Origin: Candidatus Acidiferrales bacterium
Lineage (GTDB): Bacteria; Bacteroidota; Ignavibacteria; Kryptoniales; JAKASW01
Assembly (NCBI GenBank): GCA_035515795.1
Contig: DATJAY010000039.1
Location: 78,964 to 142,963, forward strand
Reading direction: 5' to 3'
DNA length: 64,000 nt
Positions 25,722 to 33,543 of the stretch are shown in pieces; within the stretch, counting starts at the first letter, position 1; each line of letters begins with the position of its first letter. Under the pieces are notes generated by a model. It saw nothing but the letters and a program-made list of their open reading frames with translations, did no database searches and was not told the origin of the DNA. The position numbers and the translations under genes were made by a program.

Positions 25722-26081
25722 ATGAACAAAGTAGTTCAAGCTGTGAACTCGATGATTCTCAAATCGGACAGAATTACCCAAATAACGGATGGCATTATGG
25801 GTGAGTTATTTTTTCTGTATGATCAAAAATACAAGTGGTCGATACTCAAGAGCGGACTAGAATACTACTTGCATTTTTACAGAACAGATATGCCGATATC
25901 AGAATTAGCTCAAATCCAAGATTGGGACAGATTCACAAACATCTTCAGTACTTTCTCAACAAAAGAATTGAAAACTCGAGAGGCAAATGAATCATTTGCG
26001 GAATTATATCAGTTGTTAAGAAATAGAAGGCTAGATATGGATAAGGCGCTTGATGATATCATTGGTGATGAAAACGCATAG
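25722..26081 (+). CDS. Small cytoplasmic helical protein, unknown
   Basis: The 119-residue protein follows its neighbour by 2 bases (TAAGT then ATG at 25722), so the two are co-translated. It has no signal peptide or membrane segment and looks all-helical with many aromatics (ELFFLYDQKYKWSILKSGLEYYLHFY). No family recognised. The stop codon at 26079-26081 lies inside a putative recombination site (26070-26113), as is common for the last gene of an integron cassette. Confidence 0.7.
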   Translation: MNKVVQAVNSMILKSDRITQITDGIMGELFFLYDQKYKWSILKSGLEYYLHFYRTDMPISELAQIQDWDRFTNIFSTFSTKELKTREANESFAELYQLLRNRRLDMDKALDDIIGDENA

Positions 26082-26113
26082 CTTGCATATGACTTCGCGT
26101 CAAGATGTTATTC
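26070..26113 (+). repeat. attC-like site 1 (short)
   Basis: GAAAAC (26070-26075) faces GTTATTC (26107-26113), whose inverse is GAATAAC. ACGC at 26074 pairs with GCGT at 26097. The site overlaps the stop codon of the 25722 gene. Its right half is the left boundary of the first lipoprotein cassette. Confidence 0.55.
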
Positions 26114-26162
26114 GCCATTGAAGCAGGTTTACTATCCATACTTCACAAGGGAGGAAAACCGA

Positions 26163-26332
26163 ATGAAAGTAAAAGTCTTGGTGCTTTGTTCTGTTAGTGT
26201 TCTTTTCTTTGCTGGTTGTGCTGCCACACGGTATGGGCCTGCGTCTGGGAGCGCCTTTGGCTACAGGGAATCCAAGATTCAGAGAGACGTGTATCTCTTT
26301 TAAGGGAAATGGCTATACCTCGCCCAAGCTGG
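26163..26332 (+). pseudogene. Truncated, frameshifted copy of the CC0125/CC1285-type lipoprotein gene
   Basis: From 26108 to about 26326 this is a near copy of 31731-31944, including the leader, the ATG, the signal peptide (VSVLFFAGCAATRYGP) and GSAFGYRESKIQRD. Compared with the intact copy, five bases (AATGT) are missing after 26294, which shifts the frame and stops translation after residue 46 counted from ATG 26163. After CCTCGCCCA the homology breaks off and the sequence jumps to AGCTGGTAATG, the start of the cassette-tail repeat, so about 500 bases of the intact cassette are absent. The ribosome site and signal peptide are intact, so a short lipopeptide could still be made, but the gene is broken. 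Confidence 0.85.
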
Positions 26333-26333
26333 T

Positions 26334-26517
26334 AATGTTGACTATGCTGCGGCGACAGACTATATTTTCAGCAGAATGAAACGCGTCGTGTGGTATACAA
26401 GGGGACTGAATGCAATTCGATATACTCCAGAATGATGCCAGAATAACGGAGCTTTTGTTCGTTACTCGGGCAGCCGCCGCCCAAGAAATGCAATGCGTTA
26501 TTGGAATAGTTATGCGC
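26334..26517 (+). repeat. Cassette-tail repeat B, with attC-like site 2 at its right end
   Basis: This 184-base sequence matches 32456-32639 over its whole length and 36304-36445 more loosely. Shared blocks include GTTGACTATG, ATATTTTCA, GTGTGGTATACAAGGGGACT and GAATGCAATTCGAT. The last 77 bases (26441-26517) form the recombination-like site: GAATAAC half-site, a GGGC/GCCC central hairpin, and GTTATGCGC. Homology with copy C ends exactly inside the terminal GTTA. It follows the broken lipoprotein gene. Confidence 0.8.
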
Positions 26518-26547
26518 AACGCAACCGCCAGTTGATATCGAGAAAAG

Positions 26548-27348
26548 ATGCACTACATAAAAATCAGAAATCAGGGATCTGGGAACTGCAACATCTGTGG
26601 AAAGGCAGCACCCCTAACCTGGGATCACATCCCGCCGCGAGGGGGTATCGACCTTACCCCTGTCGAGATGCGCAGTATCTTCCAACTCCTCACGGGTGCA
26701 ACAGAGGGGTACAAGTTCGTCGAATCTCAAAATGGAGCTAAGTACCGCACCATTTGTAAGCAGTGCAATGAGATCATGGGATCGAAGTACGATACTGTTA
26801 TCAATTCGTTCGCAATCAGCGTTGGGAAATATCTTAGGACGGCACTGACCCTGCCACCTGTTCTAAACCACCCCACGAGGCCAGGCGCACTCATAAGAGG
26901 AATTCTTGGCCACCTCATCGCGGTAAAAGTTCAACACGACCAAGTTGCCTTCGACAAGAATGTTGCACCGGCCGTGCTTGACGAATCGAGCCCGCTGCCC
27001 GACGATGTCTTTGTTTATTACTGGCTCTATCCTTACGAAACTTCCATCGTCATCCGCGATTTATTCATCTCCTACGTGCCACTGGGCGTCAAAGGGTTTT
27101 TCCTTTGTCATCTACTAAAATACTTCCCGGTCGCTTACCTTGTCACGGACAAACCATTCTTTCGATCTCTGCCCGAATTAACGAATTACCGTGCCCTTTC
27201 ACCGCGCGATGAGGTGGCGATTCCAATATACTTAAAGTCAGTCATGCCACTAAACTGGCCTGAGACCACGGACGACTGCCATGTTCTTCTTGGTGGAGAA
27301 AGTCTGCAGAACTCGGTCTTTGCCGTTCCCAAACGAGGTAAGCGATGA
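26548..27348 (+). CDS. HNH-endonuclease-like protein
   Basis: The 266-residue protein has an N-terminal zinc/HNH-type motif: CNICGK (C14, C17), then LTWDHIPPRGG with the DH pair at 26-27, then CKQCN (C70, C73). This Cys2-DHxPP-Cys2 layout is that of HNH-type nucleases in which the His of DH is the general base. The remaining about 190 residues are unrecognised and contain several hydrophobic aromatic stretches (DDVFVYYWLYPYETSIVIRD). Whether it cuts DNA is unproven. It starts 39 bases after attC-like site 2 and ends 25 bases before site 3, so it is the only gene of its cassette. HNH proteins in integron cassettes are often defence or toxin genes; here that is inference. Confidence 0.75.
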   Translation: MHYIKIRNQGSGNCNICGKAAPLTWDHIPPRGGIDLTPVEMRSIFQLLTGATEGYKFVESQNGAKYRTICKQCNEIMGSKYDTVINSFAISVGKYLRTALTLPPVLNHPTRPGALIRGILGHLIAVKVQHDQVAFDKNVAPAVLDESSPLPDDVFVYYWLYPYETSIVIRDLFISYVPLGVKGFFLCHLLKYFPVAYLVTDKPFFRSLPELTNYRALSPRDEVAIPIYLKSVMPLNWPETTDDCHVLLGGESLQNSVFAVPKRGKR

Positions 27349-27373
27349 GGAACATACTGAAAGCGGTTGCGCA

Positions 27374-27491
27374 GCGCCTAACACGCCAGACAAAGACGCT
27401 CGTCATTTGGATATATCGTTCTCGCTTCATGGCACGCACATCATATGAAGAAGGAGCGCGCCACGACTTTGTCCCGCAGAACGTTATGCGC
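27374..27491 (+). repeat. attC-like site 3, best-formed example
   Basis: All four expected boxes are visible. GCGCCTAAC (27374-27382) is the near-perfect inverse of GTTATGCGC (27483-27491); GACAAAG (27389-27395) is the exact inverse of CTTTGTC (27467-27473). The centre adds CTTCAT/ATGAAG (27425-27430 and 27445-27450). The total of 118 bases and the box spacings fit the size range of chromosomal attC sites. A reading frame runs across it from 27345, but that is not a gene start. Confidence 0.8.
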
Positions 27492-27527
27492 AAACGGGCG
27501 CGTGGAAATACTTCAACCCTATTTAAT

Positions 27528-27932
27528 ATGGCCAAGGGATTGAGTACCATCAAGTTGCTGAGTCTTGCCGTGCTATTGTCGCTTGCGAGCTTCCATTGTA
27601 CAAGCAATCGTAGGTTGATCGTGATGGTTCGCCCGCATTCCGCTGACACACTGACGATGCTCACGTTAGGCGGTATTTCGCACGATTACGTTTACATTAT
27701 TCCAGGTCATTGGAGAACACTGGACGTACCTAAAGACAACTTCCTACACGTAAGGGATCCATTTGCGATCCTCGCCGATTCGACATGGAAGCTTGTTCAA
27801 TGTCCAATCGATAGCATCATGGTGGAAAACACATTAGTCAACCCTAGATGGCTTAGCATCCTAAGCGTTAATAATTGGGATCGGGACTCAATTCGCAAGA
27901 GTCCGTCTCTCGTATACTCGTATAATTTTTGA
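27528..27932 (+). CDS. Small lipoprotein, unknown
   Basis: The 134-residue protein starts at ATG 27528 with a lipoprotein signal: basic AKGLSTIK, hydrophobic LLSLAVLLSLA, lipobox SFHC. A longer frame from 27345 would begin inside attC-like site 3 and is rejected for that reason. The mature part (LIVMVRPHSADTLTMLTLGG, YVYIIPGHWRTLDVPKDNF) looks like a small beta-sandwich; no family recognised. It starts 45 bases after the site's GTT and ends 66 bases before the next site, the usual layout of a one-gene cassette. Confidence 0.7.
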   Translation: MAKGLSTIKLLSLAVLLSLASFHCTSNRRLIVMVRPHSADTLTMLTLGGISHDYVYIIPGHWRTLDVPKDNFLHVRDPFAILADSTWKLVQCPIDSIMVENTLVNPRWLSILSVNNWDRDSIRKSPSLVYSYNF

Positions 27933-27998
27933 AGAATGATTCAGCATTTGAAAACCTGCGCACTCTCAACACGCATCGTAATTTATGGGCGCCCGTCA

Positions 27999-28136
27999 GC
28001 GCATAACATGTCCCCAAAAGACGCTCATTTATTATATACCATGGAGTTCGCTTCATGCTCTTGCCCGCAAGATAGATGCTACGCAATTATTTTTGGCGGG
28101 CAAGAGCACGACTCCTTTGCCGCGGACGTTAGCTGC
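27999..28136 (+). repeat. attC-like site 4 with a perfect 12-bp inner stem
   Basis: GCGCATAAC (27999-28007) faces GTTAGCTGC (28128-28136). Inside, GCTCTTGCCCGC (28057-28068) and GCGGGCAAGAGC (28096-28107) are a perfect 12-bp inverted repeat with a 27-base loop, and CAAAAG/CTTTG near the ends pair partly. It lies between the small lipoprotein gene and the large secreted-protein gene. Confidence 0.7.
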
Positions 28137-28171
28137 AATTGCCCGATTGGGCTTAACCAACGGAGAAACAA

Positions 28172-31100
28172 ATGAGACATACTCTACGAATCATTTTATT
28201 AACGACTTTAGCGTTTTTCACTTGGATTACGCCATTGCCTGCTCAGTGGATCCGCACTGCCGGGCCACTGTCCACATCGATATACTGTGTGGCTTTAAGC
28301 GGTGCAAATATTTTTGCAGGAACGTTTGGGCAAGGAATGTTCCTATCCTCCGACAACGGAAATACCTGGACTGCAGTCAATAACGGGTTAACCTGCAACT
28401 ACGTCGGGGCGGTAATTTCAAACGGGACAAATATTATTGCCGGGACTGCTGGCGCCGCTAATAATGGGATATTTCTTTCCACCAATAATGGTACAAGCTG
28501 GACGTCTTACAGTACCGGTATGATGGAGGTCGGGGCACTTATTGCGATCAATGACACCATGGTACTCGCAAGCGTTGGGAGCGCTGTCTACCGATCGACC
28601 AACAACGGCAGCTCATGGAGCAAAATTGATTCAAACCTCGACGACATCGATGCCTTCGCATTAAGCGGATCAAACATTTTTGCCGGGACGAGAGGGAGTA
28701 AAGTCATTCGTTCGACCGACAATGGATCAACATGGGGAGATGCCAGCTCCGGTCTTCCCGGTTTCGGACAGCTCTCGAGTGTCGCTGTGTGCGGCACGGA
28801 CATTCTTGCCGGGGTTTACACCGAAGGAGTTTATCGCTCGACAGACAATGGGGGAAGCTGGACATCTGCGAGCACCGGATTGACAAATCTTGATATGCGC
28901 GCACTTCAGGTTGTGGGATCGAGCATTTTCGCGGCAACTGAAGGAGGAGTATTTCTTTCTACCGACAATGGTACGAGCTGGAGCGCGGTCAGAAGCGGAC
29001 TAACAGATACTCTCGTATATTCATTGGCTTCAAACGGAACAAACCTCTTTGCTGGAACATTCGGCCCGGTATACCGACTTCCTCTCTCTTACTTCTCTCC
29101 ACTGTCAGCTCCCGTGCTGAGTTTCCCGGCCGACGGTTCGGTAAATCAAGCCCTTGCTCCCGTTTTGAGATGGGCAGAAGATACCGCCGCGTTCAGTTAT
29201 CACATACAACTGGCGCAGGATTCGACATTCGCTACGATTGTCTATGATGATTCTACTATCAAGGCGGATTCTGTTCATGTTGGCATTCTTTCCAAAAATA
29301 CATCCTATTTTTGGAGGCTGAAGAGTCTCAATCTCGCCGGTTCCAGTGATTGGTCGGTGTCCCGCCGTTTCACGACGCATGATGTTTTACCCGTGGGACT
29401 TGTGTCACCGGCGAACAACTCGATCAATCAACCGCTAAGCCTTACTCTATCATGGTCGACGCCCGCTTATTTCTCCACATATCGTCTTCAGGTGGCAATG
29501 GATTCGAGTTTTTCATCACCCGTGTTTGATGACTCAACTATCACTGGGGCCGCGAAACAACTGGGTCTTGTCGCAAGCGACACAGATTACTTCTGGCGGG
29601 TAATGGTTATTGATTCGGGGAGCAGAAGTCCATGGTCTCCCACCTGGCGATTCAAGACGTTGATTCTTGCTCCTTCAATTGTAAACATATCTCCGGGGGA
29701 TAACGAGATAACACTGAGCTGGAGTGCGAGCTCAAGTCCAGGAGTGATCAAGTATAAACTCTACCGTGGCACTTCCTCTCCTGCATCGACGCTCGTTGAC
29801 AGCACGATTGCGACCAGCTACGTTGATTCCGGGCTTACCAATGGCACAAGATATTTCTACCGAATCACGTCTGAAAACAGCCATTATGTTGAGGGACCTC
29901 CGAGTTCAGAAGTCAATAGCATTCCATTCAATCAACCTCCACATGCCGCCAGGCTCAGCAATGTCCTCTTGTTGAGCTCGGGGCGCAGTGCTTTTGCTCA
30001 TCTCACATTTTCGAGTCAAGGAAGTGTAGATTCTGATGGAACAATCGATTCCACTTTATGGTTCGTGAATAATCAACGAACTGCTACGGGGCCCTCGCTT
30101 GCTTACGATTTTGGTCCCGGAACAACCAGGGTTACATTGGTAGTGATCGACAACCAGAATGCGATGGATTCGTCTGTAGCATTTGTAAACAGGGCAGCCT
30201 ATGTAAGAACGTTGGGCGGACAAGTCACATCAGGTCTGAGTATGGTGGGTGGTAATGTGTTATATGCAAGCGCATCAGGTGATGCCGTCTACCGTTTAGA
30301 TAGCAACGAAAATGTTGTGTACAAGCTGCAAGTCGCCGGAAGTATTGGCTCATCTTGTTCCATTGCGTATGATTCGACCGTTTATATCCCATCCTCGGAC
30401 AATAACCTCTATGCATTCTCAAAGAACGCCACTTCCGTTTGGTCGGCTTTGCCGTTAGGCGGGAATACATCGGCGACACCCGCTGTTGATTCGACTCTGC
30501 AGAGAGTTTATATCGGTGTCTCGAATAATAATTTCATTGGCGTCGATCGATTGACCGGCAACGTTGTGTGGAACTTCTTTACGAGTTCTCCAATTTCTAA
30601 CTGCGCCGTAATCTCCAGCGACAGGAGACTGGTATTTCCGACAAACGATGGAACGGTCTACGGGGTCGATCTCGAGGCGAGCAATGCACCAACTGCTCCA
30701 TCATGGATGCTGTCTCTCACGGATCCTTCACCGACCTCTCCTGCAATAGATCAATATGGCTATTTCTATTTTGGAACTGCCGGGGGGAATCTTTATGCTG
30801 TGTCAATGAAAAGAGGCGAGCAGGCATCTCAACGCTGGAACCTGCATCTGGGAGGGCATCTTGTTGCAGCGCCCGTGATTGATGCAAACGGAATTCTTTA
30901 CATCGGATCGACTGATTCTACGCTGTATGCCGTCAACATAACATCGAAGAGTGTAGTTTGGCGGTTCAAAACTGGCGGCTCGATACGATACACGGCTGCT
31001 ATTTCTCCGGCTGGAACGATTTACTTTGACAACGATGCGGGACAGCTTTATTGCCTGGACAACCTGGGGAATGCGTTATGGTCTTTTGATGATTCCCCAG

Positions 31101-31597
31101 ACAGCCTCCAGGCTATCGGGACGATACTGTACAACGATGGGATGGTCTATGCTGGAGCGGGCGCAAAAAGTATTATCGCCATCTATGATGGCAGCGGAAC
31201 ACAATCAGGCGCCTATAGGGTGTCAAACGCTGGGATACCAATCTGGGGAACATTCCAGGGAAATAATCAAAGAACAGGTCTCCAGACCATTTCGATAATT
31301 TCCTCCACATCGAATCCTAAGGATAAACTCCCGACATCGTATGCTCTCTATGCAAATTATCCCAATCCGTTTAATCCTTCGACCATAATTAGCTATGATA
31401 CTCCAAAACTTACTCATGTCACGCTCATCGTGTACGATGTTCTCGGTCGGCAAGTTGAGTTGTTGGTGAACGGAGAAAAAATGCCTGGCCGATATCAGGC
31501 TAGCTTTGATGCTGGCGCATTACCGAGCGGAGTGTATTTTTACAGATTCCAAGCCGGTGCGTACCATGATACCAAGAAGCTTTTGTTGCTCAAATGA
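28172..31597 (+). CDS. Large type IX-secreted protein: BNR-like propeller, Fn3-like, PQQ-like propeller, sorting domain
   Basis: The 1141-residue protein has a signal peptide (about 1-25, ends PLPAQ). Residues 30-300 hold at least six Asp-box type repeats (STDNGxSW, STNNGTSW), giving a sialidase/sortilin-like beta-propeller. About 305-500 contains two repeats with PVLRWAEDTAAFSYHIQLAQ and LTLSWSTPAYFSTYRLQVA, then an Fn3 domain around 500-590 (DNEITLSWSASSSPGVIKYK). About 690-1050 is a PQQ-like propeller with recurring LYAV and VVWxF strands. The C-terminal 80 residues are the type IX sorting domain (YALYANYPNPFNPSTIISYD ... SGVYFYRFQAG ... KKLLLLK), so it is exported and surface-attached or released. 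It starts 44 bases after an attC-like site and ends 17 bases before another. Confidence 0.92.
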   Translation: MRHTLRIILLTTLAFFTWITPLPAQWIRTAGPLSTSIYCVALSGANIFAGTFGQGMFLSSDNGNTWTAVNNGLTCNYVGAVISNGTNIIAGTAGAANNGIFLSTNNGTSWTSYSTGMMEVGALIAINDTMVLASVGSAVYRSTNNGSSWSKIDSNLDDIDAFALSGSNIFAGTRGSKVIRSTDNGSTWGDASSGLPGFGQLSSVAVCGTDILAGVYTEGVYRSTDNGGSWTSASTGLTNLDMRALQVVGSSIFAATEGGVFLSTDNGTSWSAVRSGLTDTLVYSLASNGTNLFAGTFGPVYRLPLSYFSPLSAPVLSFPADGSVNQALAPVLRWAEDTAAFSYHIQLAQDSTFATIVYDDSTIKADSVHVGILSKNTSYFWRLKSLNLAGSSDWSVSRRFTTHDVLPVGLVSPANNSINQPLSLTLSWSTPAYFSTYRLQVAMDSSFSSPVFDDSTITGAAKQLGLVASDTDYFWRVMVIDSGSRSPWSPTWRFKTLILAPSIVNISPGDNEITLSWSASSSPGVIKYKLYRGTSSPASTLVDSTIATSYVDSGLTNGTRYFYRITSENSHYVEGPPSSEVNSIPFNQPPHAARLSNVLLLSSGRSAFAHLTFSSQGSVDSDGTIDSTLWFVNNQRTATGPSLAYDFGPGTTRVTLVVIDNQNAMDSSVAFVNRAAYVRTLGGQVTSGLSMVGGNVLYASASGDAVYRLDSNENVVYKLQVAGSIGSSCSIAYDSTVYIPSSDNNLYAFSKNATSVWSALPLGGNTSATPAVDSTLQRVYIGVSNNNFIGVDRLTGNVVWNFFTSSPISNCAVISSDRRLVFPTNDGTVYGVDLEASNAPTAPSWMLSLTDPSPTSPAIDQYGYFYFGTAGGNLYAVSMKRGEQASQRWNLHLGGHLVAAPVIDANGILYIGSTDSTLYAVNITSKSVVWRFKTGGSIRYTAAISPAGTIYFDNDAGQLYCLDNLGNALWSFDDSPDSLQAIGTILYNDGMVYAGAGAKSIIAIYDGSGTQSGAYRVSNAGIPIWGTFQGNNQRTGLQTISIISSTSNPKDKLPTSYALYANYPNPFNPSTIISYDTPKLTHVTLIVYDVLGRQVELLVNGEKMPGRYQASFDAGALPSGVYFYRFQAGAYHDTKKLLLLK

Positions 31598-31613
31598 CCG
31601 AAGGGGCATCTGC

Positions 31614-31736
31614 AACTAACGGCGGCAACAATGTCGTTCACGGATAACATGCCGAATAAAGGAGTTTACTCGGAGCCGCGCCCACTTCATATTATCATGG
31701 TTGCCCCGTGCTGCATTGTTTCCGCGGACGTTGTTC
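31614..31736 (+). repeat. attC-like site 5
   Basis: AACTAAC (31614-31620) faces GTTGTTC (31730-31736), and GCGGCAACAATG (31622-31633) pairs with CATTGTTTCCGC (31714-31725) with one mismatch. It lies between the large secreted-protein gene and the intact lipoprotein gene; its GTT is the exact left limit of the duplicated cassette. Confidence 0.75.
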
Positions 31737-31785
31737 ACCGTTGAAGCAGGTTTACTATCCATATTTCACAAAGGAGGGAAACTGA

Positions 31786-32202
31786 ATGAAAGTAAAAGTC
31801 CTGCTGCTTTGTTCTGTTAGTGTTCTTTTCTTTGCCGGTTGTGCTGCCACACGGTATGGGCCTGCGTCCGGAAGCGCCTTTGGCTACAGGGAATCCAAGA
31901 TTCAGAGAGACATGTATAATGTCTCTTTTAAGGGAAATGGTTTTACCTCGCCCACTACCGCAATGAACTATTTCCTTTACAGGTGCGCCGAGATCACCGT
32001 GCGGGATGGCTATGATTACTTTATCATCGCGGAAGGTGAAAGCAATCCGGAACTTGTGCTGGCAGGGAGGTCCACACTCACGAAACCTCAATATACCGGT
32101 ACAATCAAGCTGTATAAAGGCGAAAAGCCGGCAGATGATCCGAATGCGTACGACGCGAAAGAGTTGATGGAGAACCTGGAGCCGCAGATTATCCGGCAAT
32201 AG
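31786..32202 (+). CDS. CC0125/CC1285-family lipoprotein
   Basis: The 138-residue protein has a lipoprotein signal (LCSVSVLFFAGC, lipidated C19) and then the core of the CC0125/CC1285 lipoprotein family: FGYRESKIQRDMYNVSFKGN, then YFLYRCAEITVRDGYDYFII. The family is widespread and of unknown function. ATG 31786 follows AAAGGAGGGAAACTGA. The gene is intact, unlike its broken relative at 26163, and the two share about 55 bases of leader as well. It lies in its own cassette (GTT 31730 to GTT 32631), together with a small inverted-repeat element downstream. Confidence 0.9.
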   Translation: MKVKVLLLCSVSVLFFAGCAATRYGPASGSAFGYRESKIQRDMYNVSFKGNGFTSPTTAMNYFLYRCAEITVRDGYDYFIIAEGESNPELVLAGRSTLTKPQYTGTIKLYKGEKPADDPNAYDAKELMENLEPQIIRQ

Positions 32203-32321
32203 GATCTGAGCGCCTCGGGCTCCGCTTCGCTCCGCCGCAATTTGCCTTGTGACGATTTTTGCTTACGTAAAAACATGTGCCAGCGCGCTTCACGGGACAC
32301 AAAACTCGCATAAGCTGCTAA

Positions 32322-32452
32322 GGTAATAGTGTCTCAGTTTCATCCTGGTTGTCATTCCGGCGAATGCCGGAATCCAGTCATTGACCTGGATGCCAGCTTT
32401 TGCTGGCATGACAAGATCTCGCCTATTTGGATGTTCAAATTGAGACACTGCC
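32322..32452. mobile_element. MITE-like element with inverted ends and inner palindromes
   Basis: The ends AGTGTCTCAGTTT (32328-32340) and AAATTGAGACACT (32437-32449) are inverted repeats with one mismatch. GCTAA flanks the element on both sides (32317-32321 and 32453-32457), a possible 5-base target duplication; a TAAT duplication is an alternative reading. Inside are two perfect hairpins, ATTCCGGC-GAAT-GCCGGAAT (32354-32373) and ATGCCAGC-TTTT-GCTGGCAT (32390-32409), of the type common in dispersed bacterial palindromes. It encodes nothing. Confidence 0.7.
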
Positions 32453-32455
32453 GCT

Positions 32456-32639
32456 AATGTTGACTATGCCGTGACGACAGATTATATTTTCAACGGAATG
32501 AAATGCGTCGTGTGGTATACAAGGGGACTGAATGCAATTCGATGTACTTCAGATTGATGGCAGAATAACGAACTTTTTGTTCGTTATTTGTCCACCTAAG
32601 GTACAAAAAACGCAATGCGGTTTCGAAATAGTTAGTTCC
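32456..32639 (+). repeat. Cassette-tail repeat C, with attC-like site 6 at its right end
   Basis: This is the second full copy of the 184-base tail (see 26334-26517). The recombination-like part is 32563-32639: GAATAAC half-site, a TTTGT/ACAAA inner hairpin around a CCACCTAAGGT loop, and GTTAGTTCC. Its central loop differs from copy B while the flanks are alike. Sequence after the GTTA is unrelated to that after copy B. Confidence 0.8.
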
Positions 32640-32684
32640 AATGTCATCTAGTAACAAAATCATTTCTAACTAAAGGAGTAATCC

Positions 32685-33440
32685 ATGGAAAAACAAACTA
32701 CGCTGGACAGACTTGAAGAGAAAATCTTATTTCGCGTCTCCCGCTTCTTCTTTCTGTCGCTCGCTATGATCTCGATGCTGGTATTGCTTATTGGAGCAAT
32801 ATATCTAGCCTGGAGTCTCATACCCGTAAATCGTGCTCCGGATCCGCGCGATGTGATTCTCACTGCGAAAGATGTGAGAGAAAACCTCGAATCCAACGGC
32901 AATGCGGGGAACCTTGCTTCAACTGAAAATGCCAATGCTGAAAATTCGAAAACCCCAGATGAACTGAAATTGGATAGTTATATCGATACCCTCAAGCAAT
33001 TAATGCCTCCGCCCGAATACTCCTGGGATGCAAAAGGATATTATACAAAAGATGCGTTCAGCCAGTACGTCACAACTGATATTGGACTCACTCAAAGATT
33101 GAAAGACTTCACCGACCAACTGAGCGACGTTGAAGAATCCAACCAGGCACTGTCGCAACTATGCTCAGTATTGCGAGAGTTCCCACAGGACGGACGGCTG
33201 AAACCATTAGAGTCTTTTACAGAACTTTACCTTCAGAAGAGGAACGACCGTTTTGAACTCGTCAAGTCGATTGATTCTCAGTACGAAACGGCATTGGCAG
33301 AAAAGGTCGCGGGCAAATCTGAAAGCTTGATCGTCATCGTATCTGCAGTCTCGACCATGGCTTTTTTAGCAATCTTTCTTGTCCTTCTCTCAGTTCAAAG
33401 AAGTATTAAGAATTTGTCAGCCCAAAGTCAGTCGAACTGA
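32685..33440 (+). CDS. Two-segment membrane protein, unknown
   Basis: The 251-residue protein has a membrane segment at about 22-48 (FFFLSLAMISMLVLLIGAIY) and a second near 218-240 (LIVIVSAVSTMAFLAIFLVL), with an acidic, helical region of some 170 residues between them on one side of the membrane. That topology recalls sensor or regulatory membrane proteins, but no domain is recognised. ATG 32685 follows AAAGGAGTAATCC, a good ribosome site, and lies 54 bases after the GTT of site 6. The stop codon overlaps attC-like site 7. Confidence 0.75.
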   Translation: MEKQTTLDRLEEKILFRVSRFFFLSLAMISMLVLLIGAIYLAWSLIPVNRAPDPRDVILTAKDVRENLESNGNAGNLASTENANAENSKTPDELKLDSYIDTLKQLMPPPEYSWDAKGYYTKDAFSQYVTTDIGLTQRLKDFTDQLSDVEESNQALSQLCSVLREFPQDGRLKPLESFTELYLQKRNDRFELVKSIDSQYETALAEKVAGKSESLIVIVSAVSTMAFLAIFLVLLSVQRSIKNLSAQSQSN

Positions 33441-33492
33441 AGGCGCTTCAGCAAACAGCATAAAACATACGAAGCGCGCGGCGAGGTTGAAC
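33431..33492 (+). repeat. attC-like site 7 (62 bases, overlapping a stop codon)
   Basis: GTCGAAC (33431-33437) faces GTTGAAC (33486-33492), which matches the GTTRRRY consensus exactly. GCGCTTC (33443-33449) and GAAGCGC (33471-33477) are perfect inverted repeats with a 21-base loop. The TGA stop of the preceding gene follows the first half-site directly. Confidence 0.7.
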
Positions 33493-33543
33493 GGGAGTAC
33501 GTCGGCTGAAACTGCGCACGTAACAATCATTGAAAGGAGATAA

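Noticed and set aside
27345..27527. N-terminal extension of the 27528 lipoprotein
   Set aside because: It would be translated from attC-like site 3 and would bury the lipoprotein signal 60 residues inside the protein.
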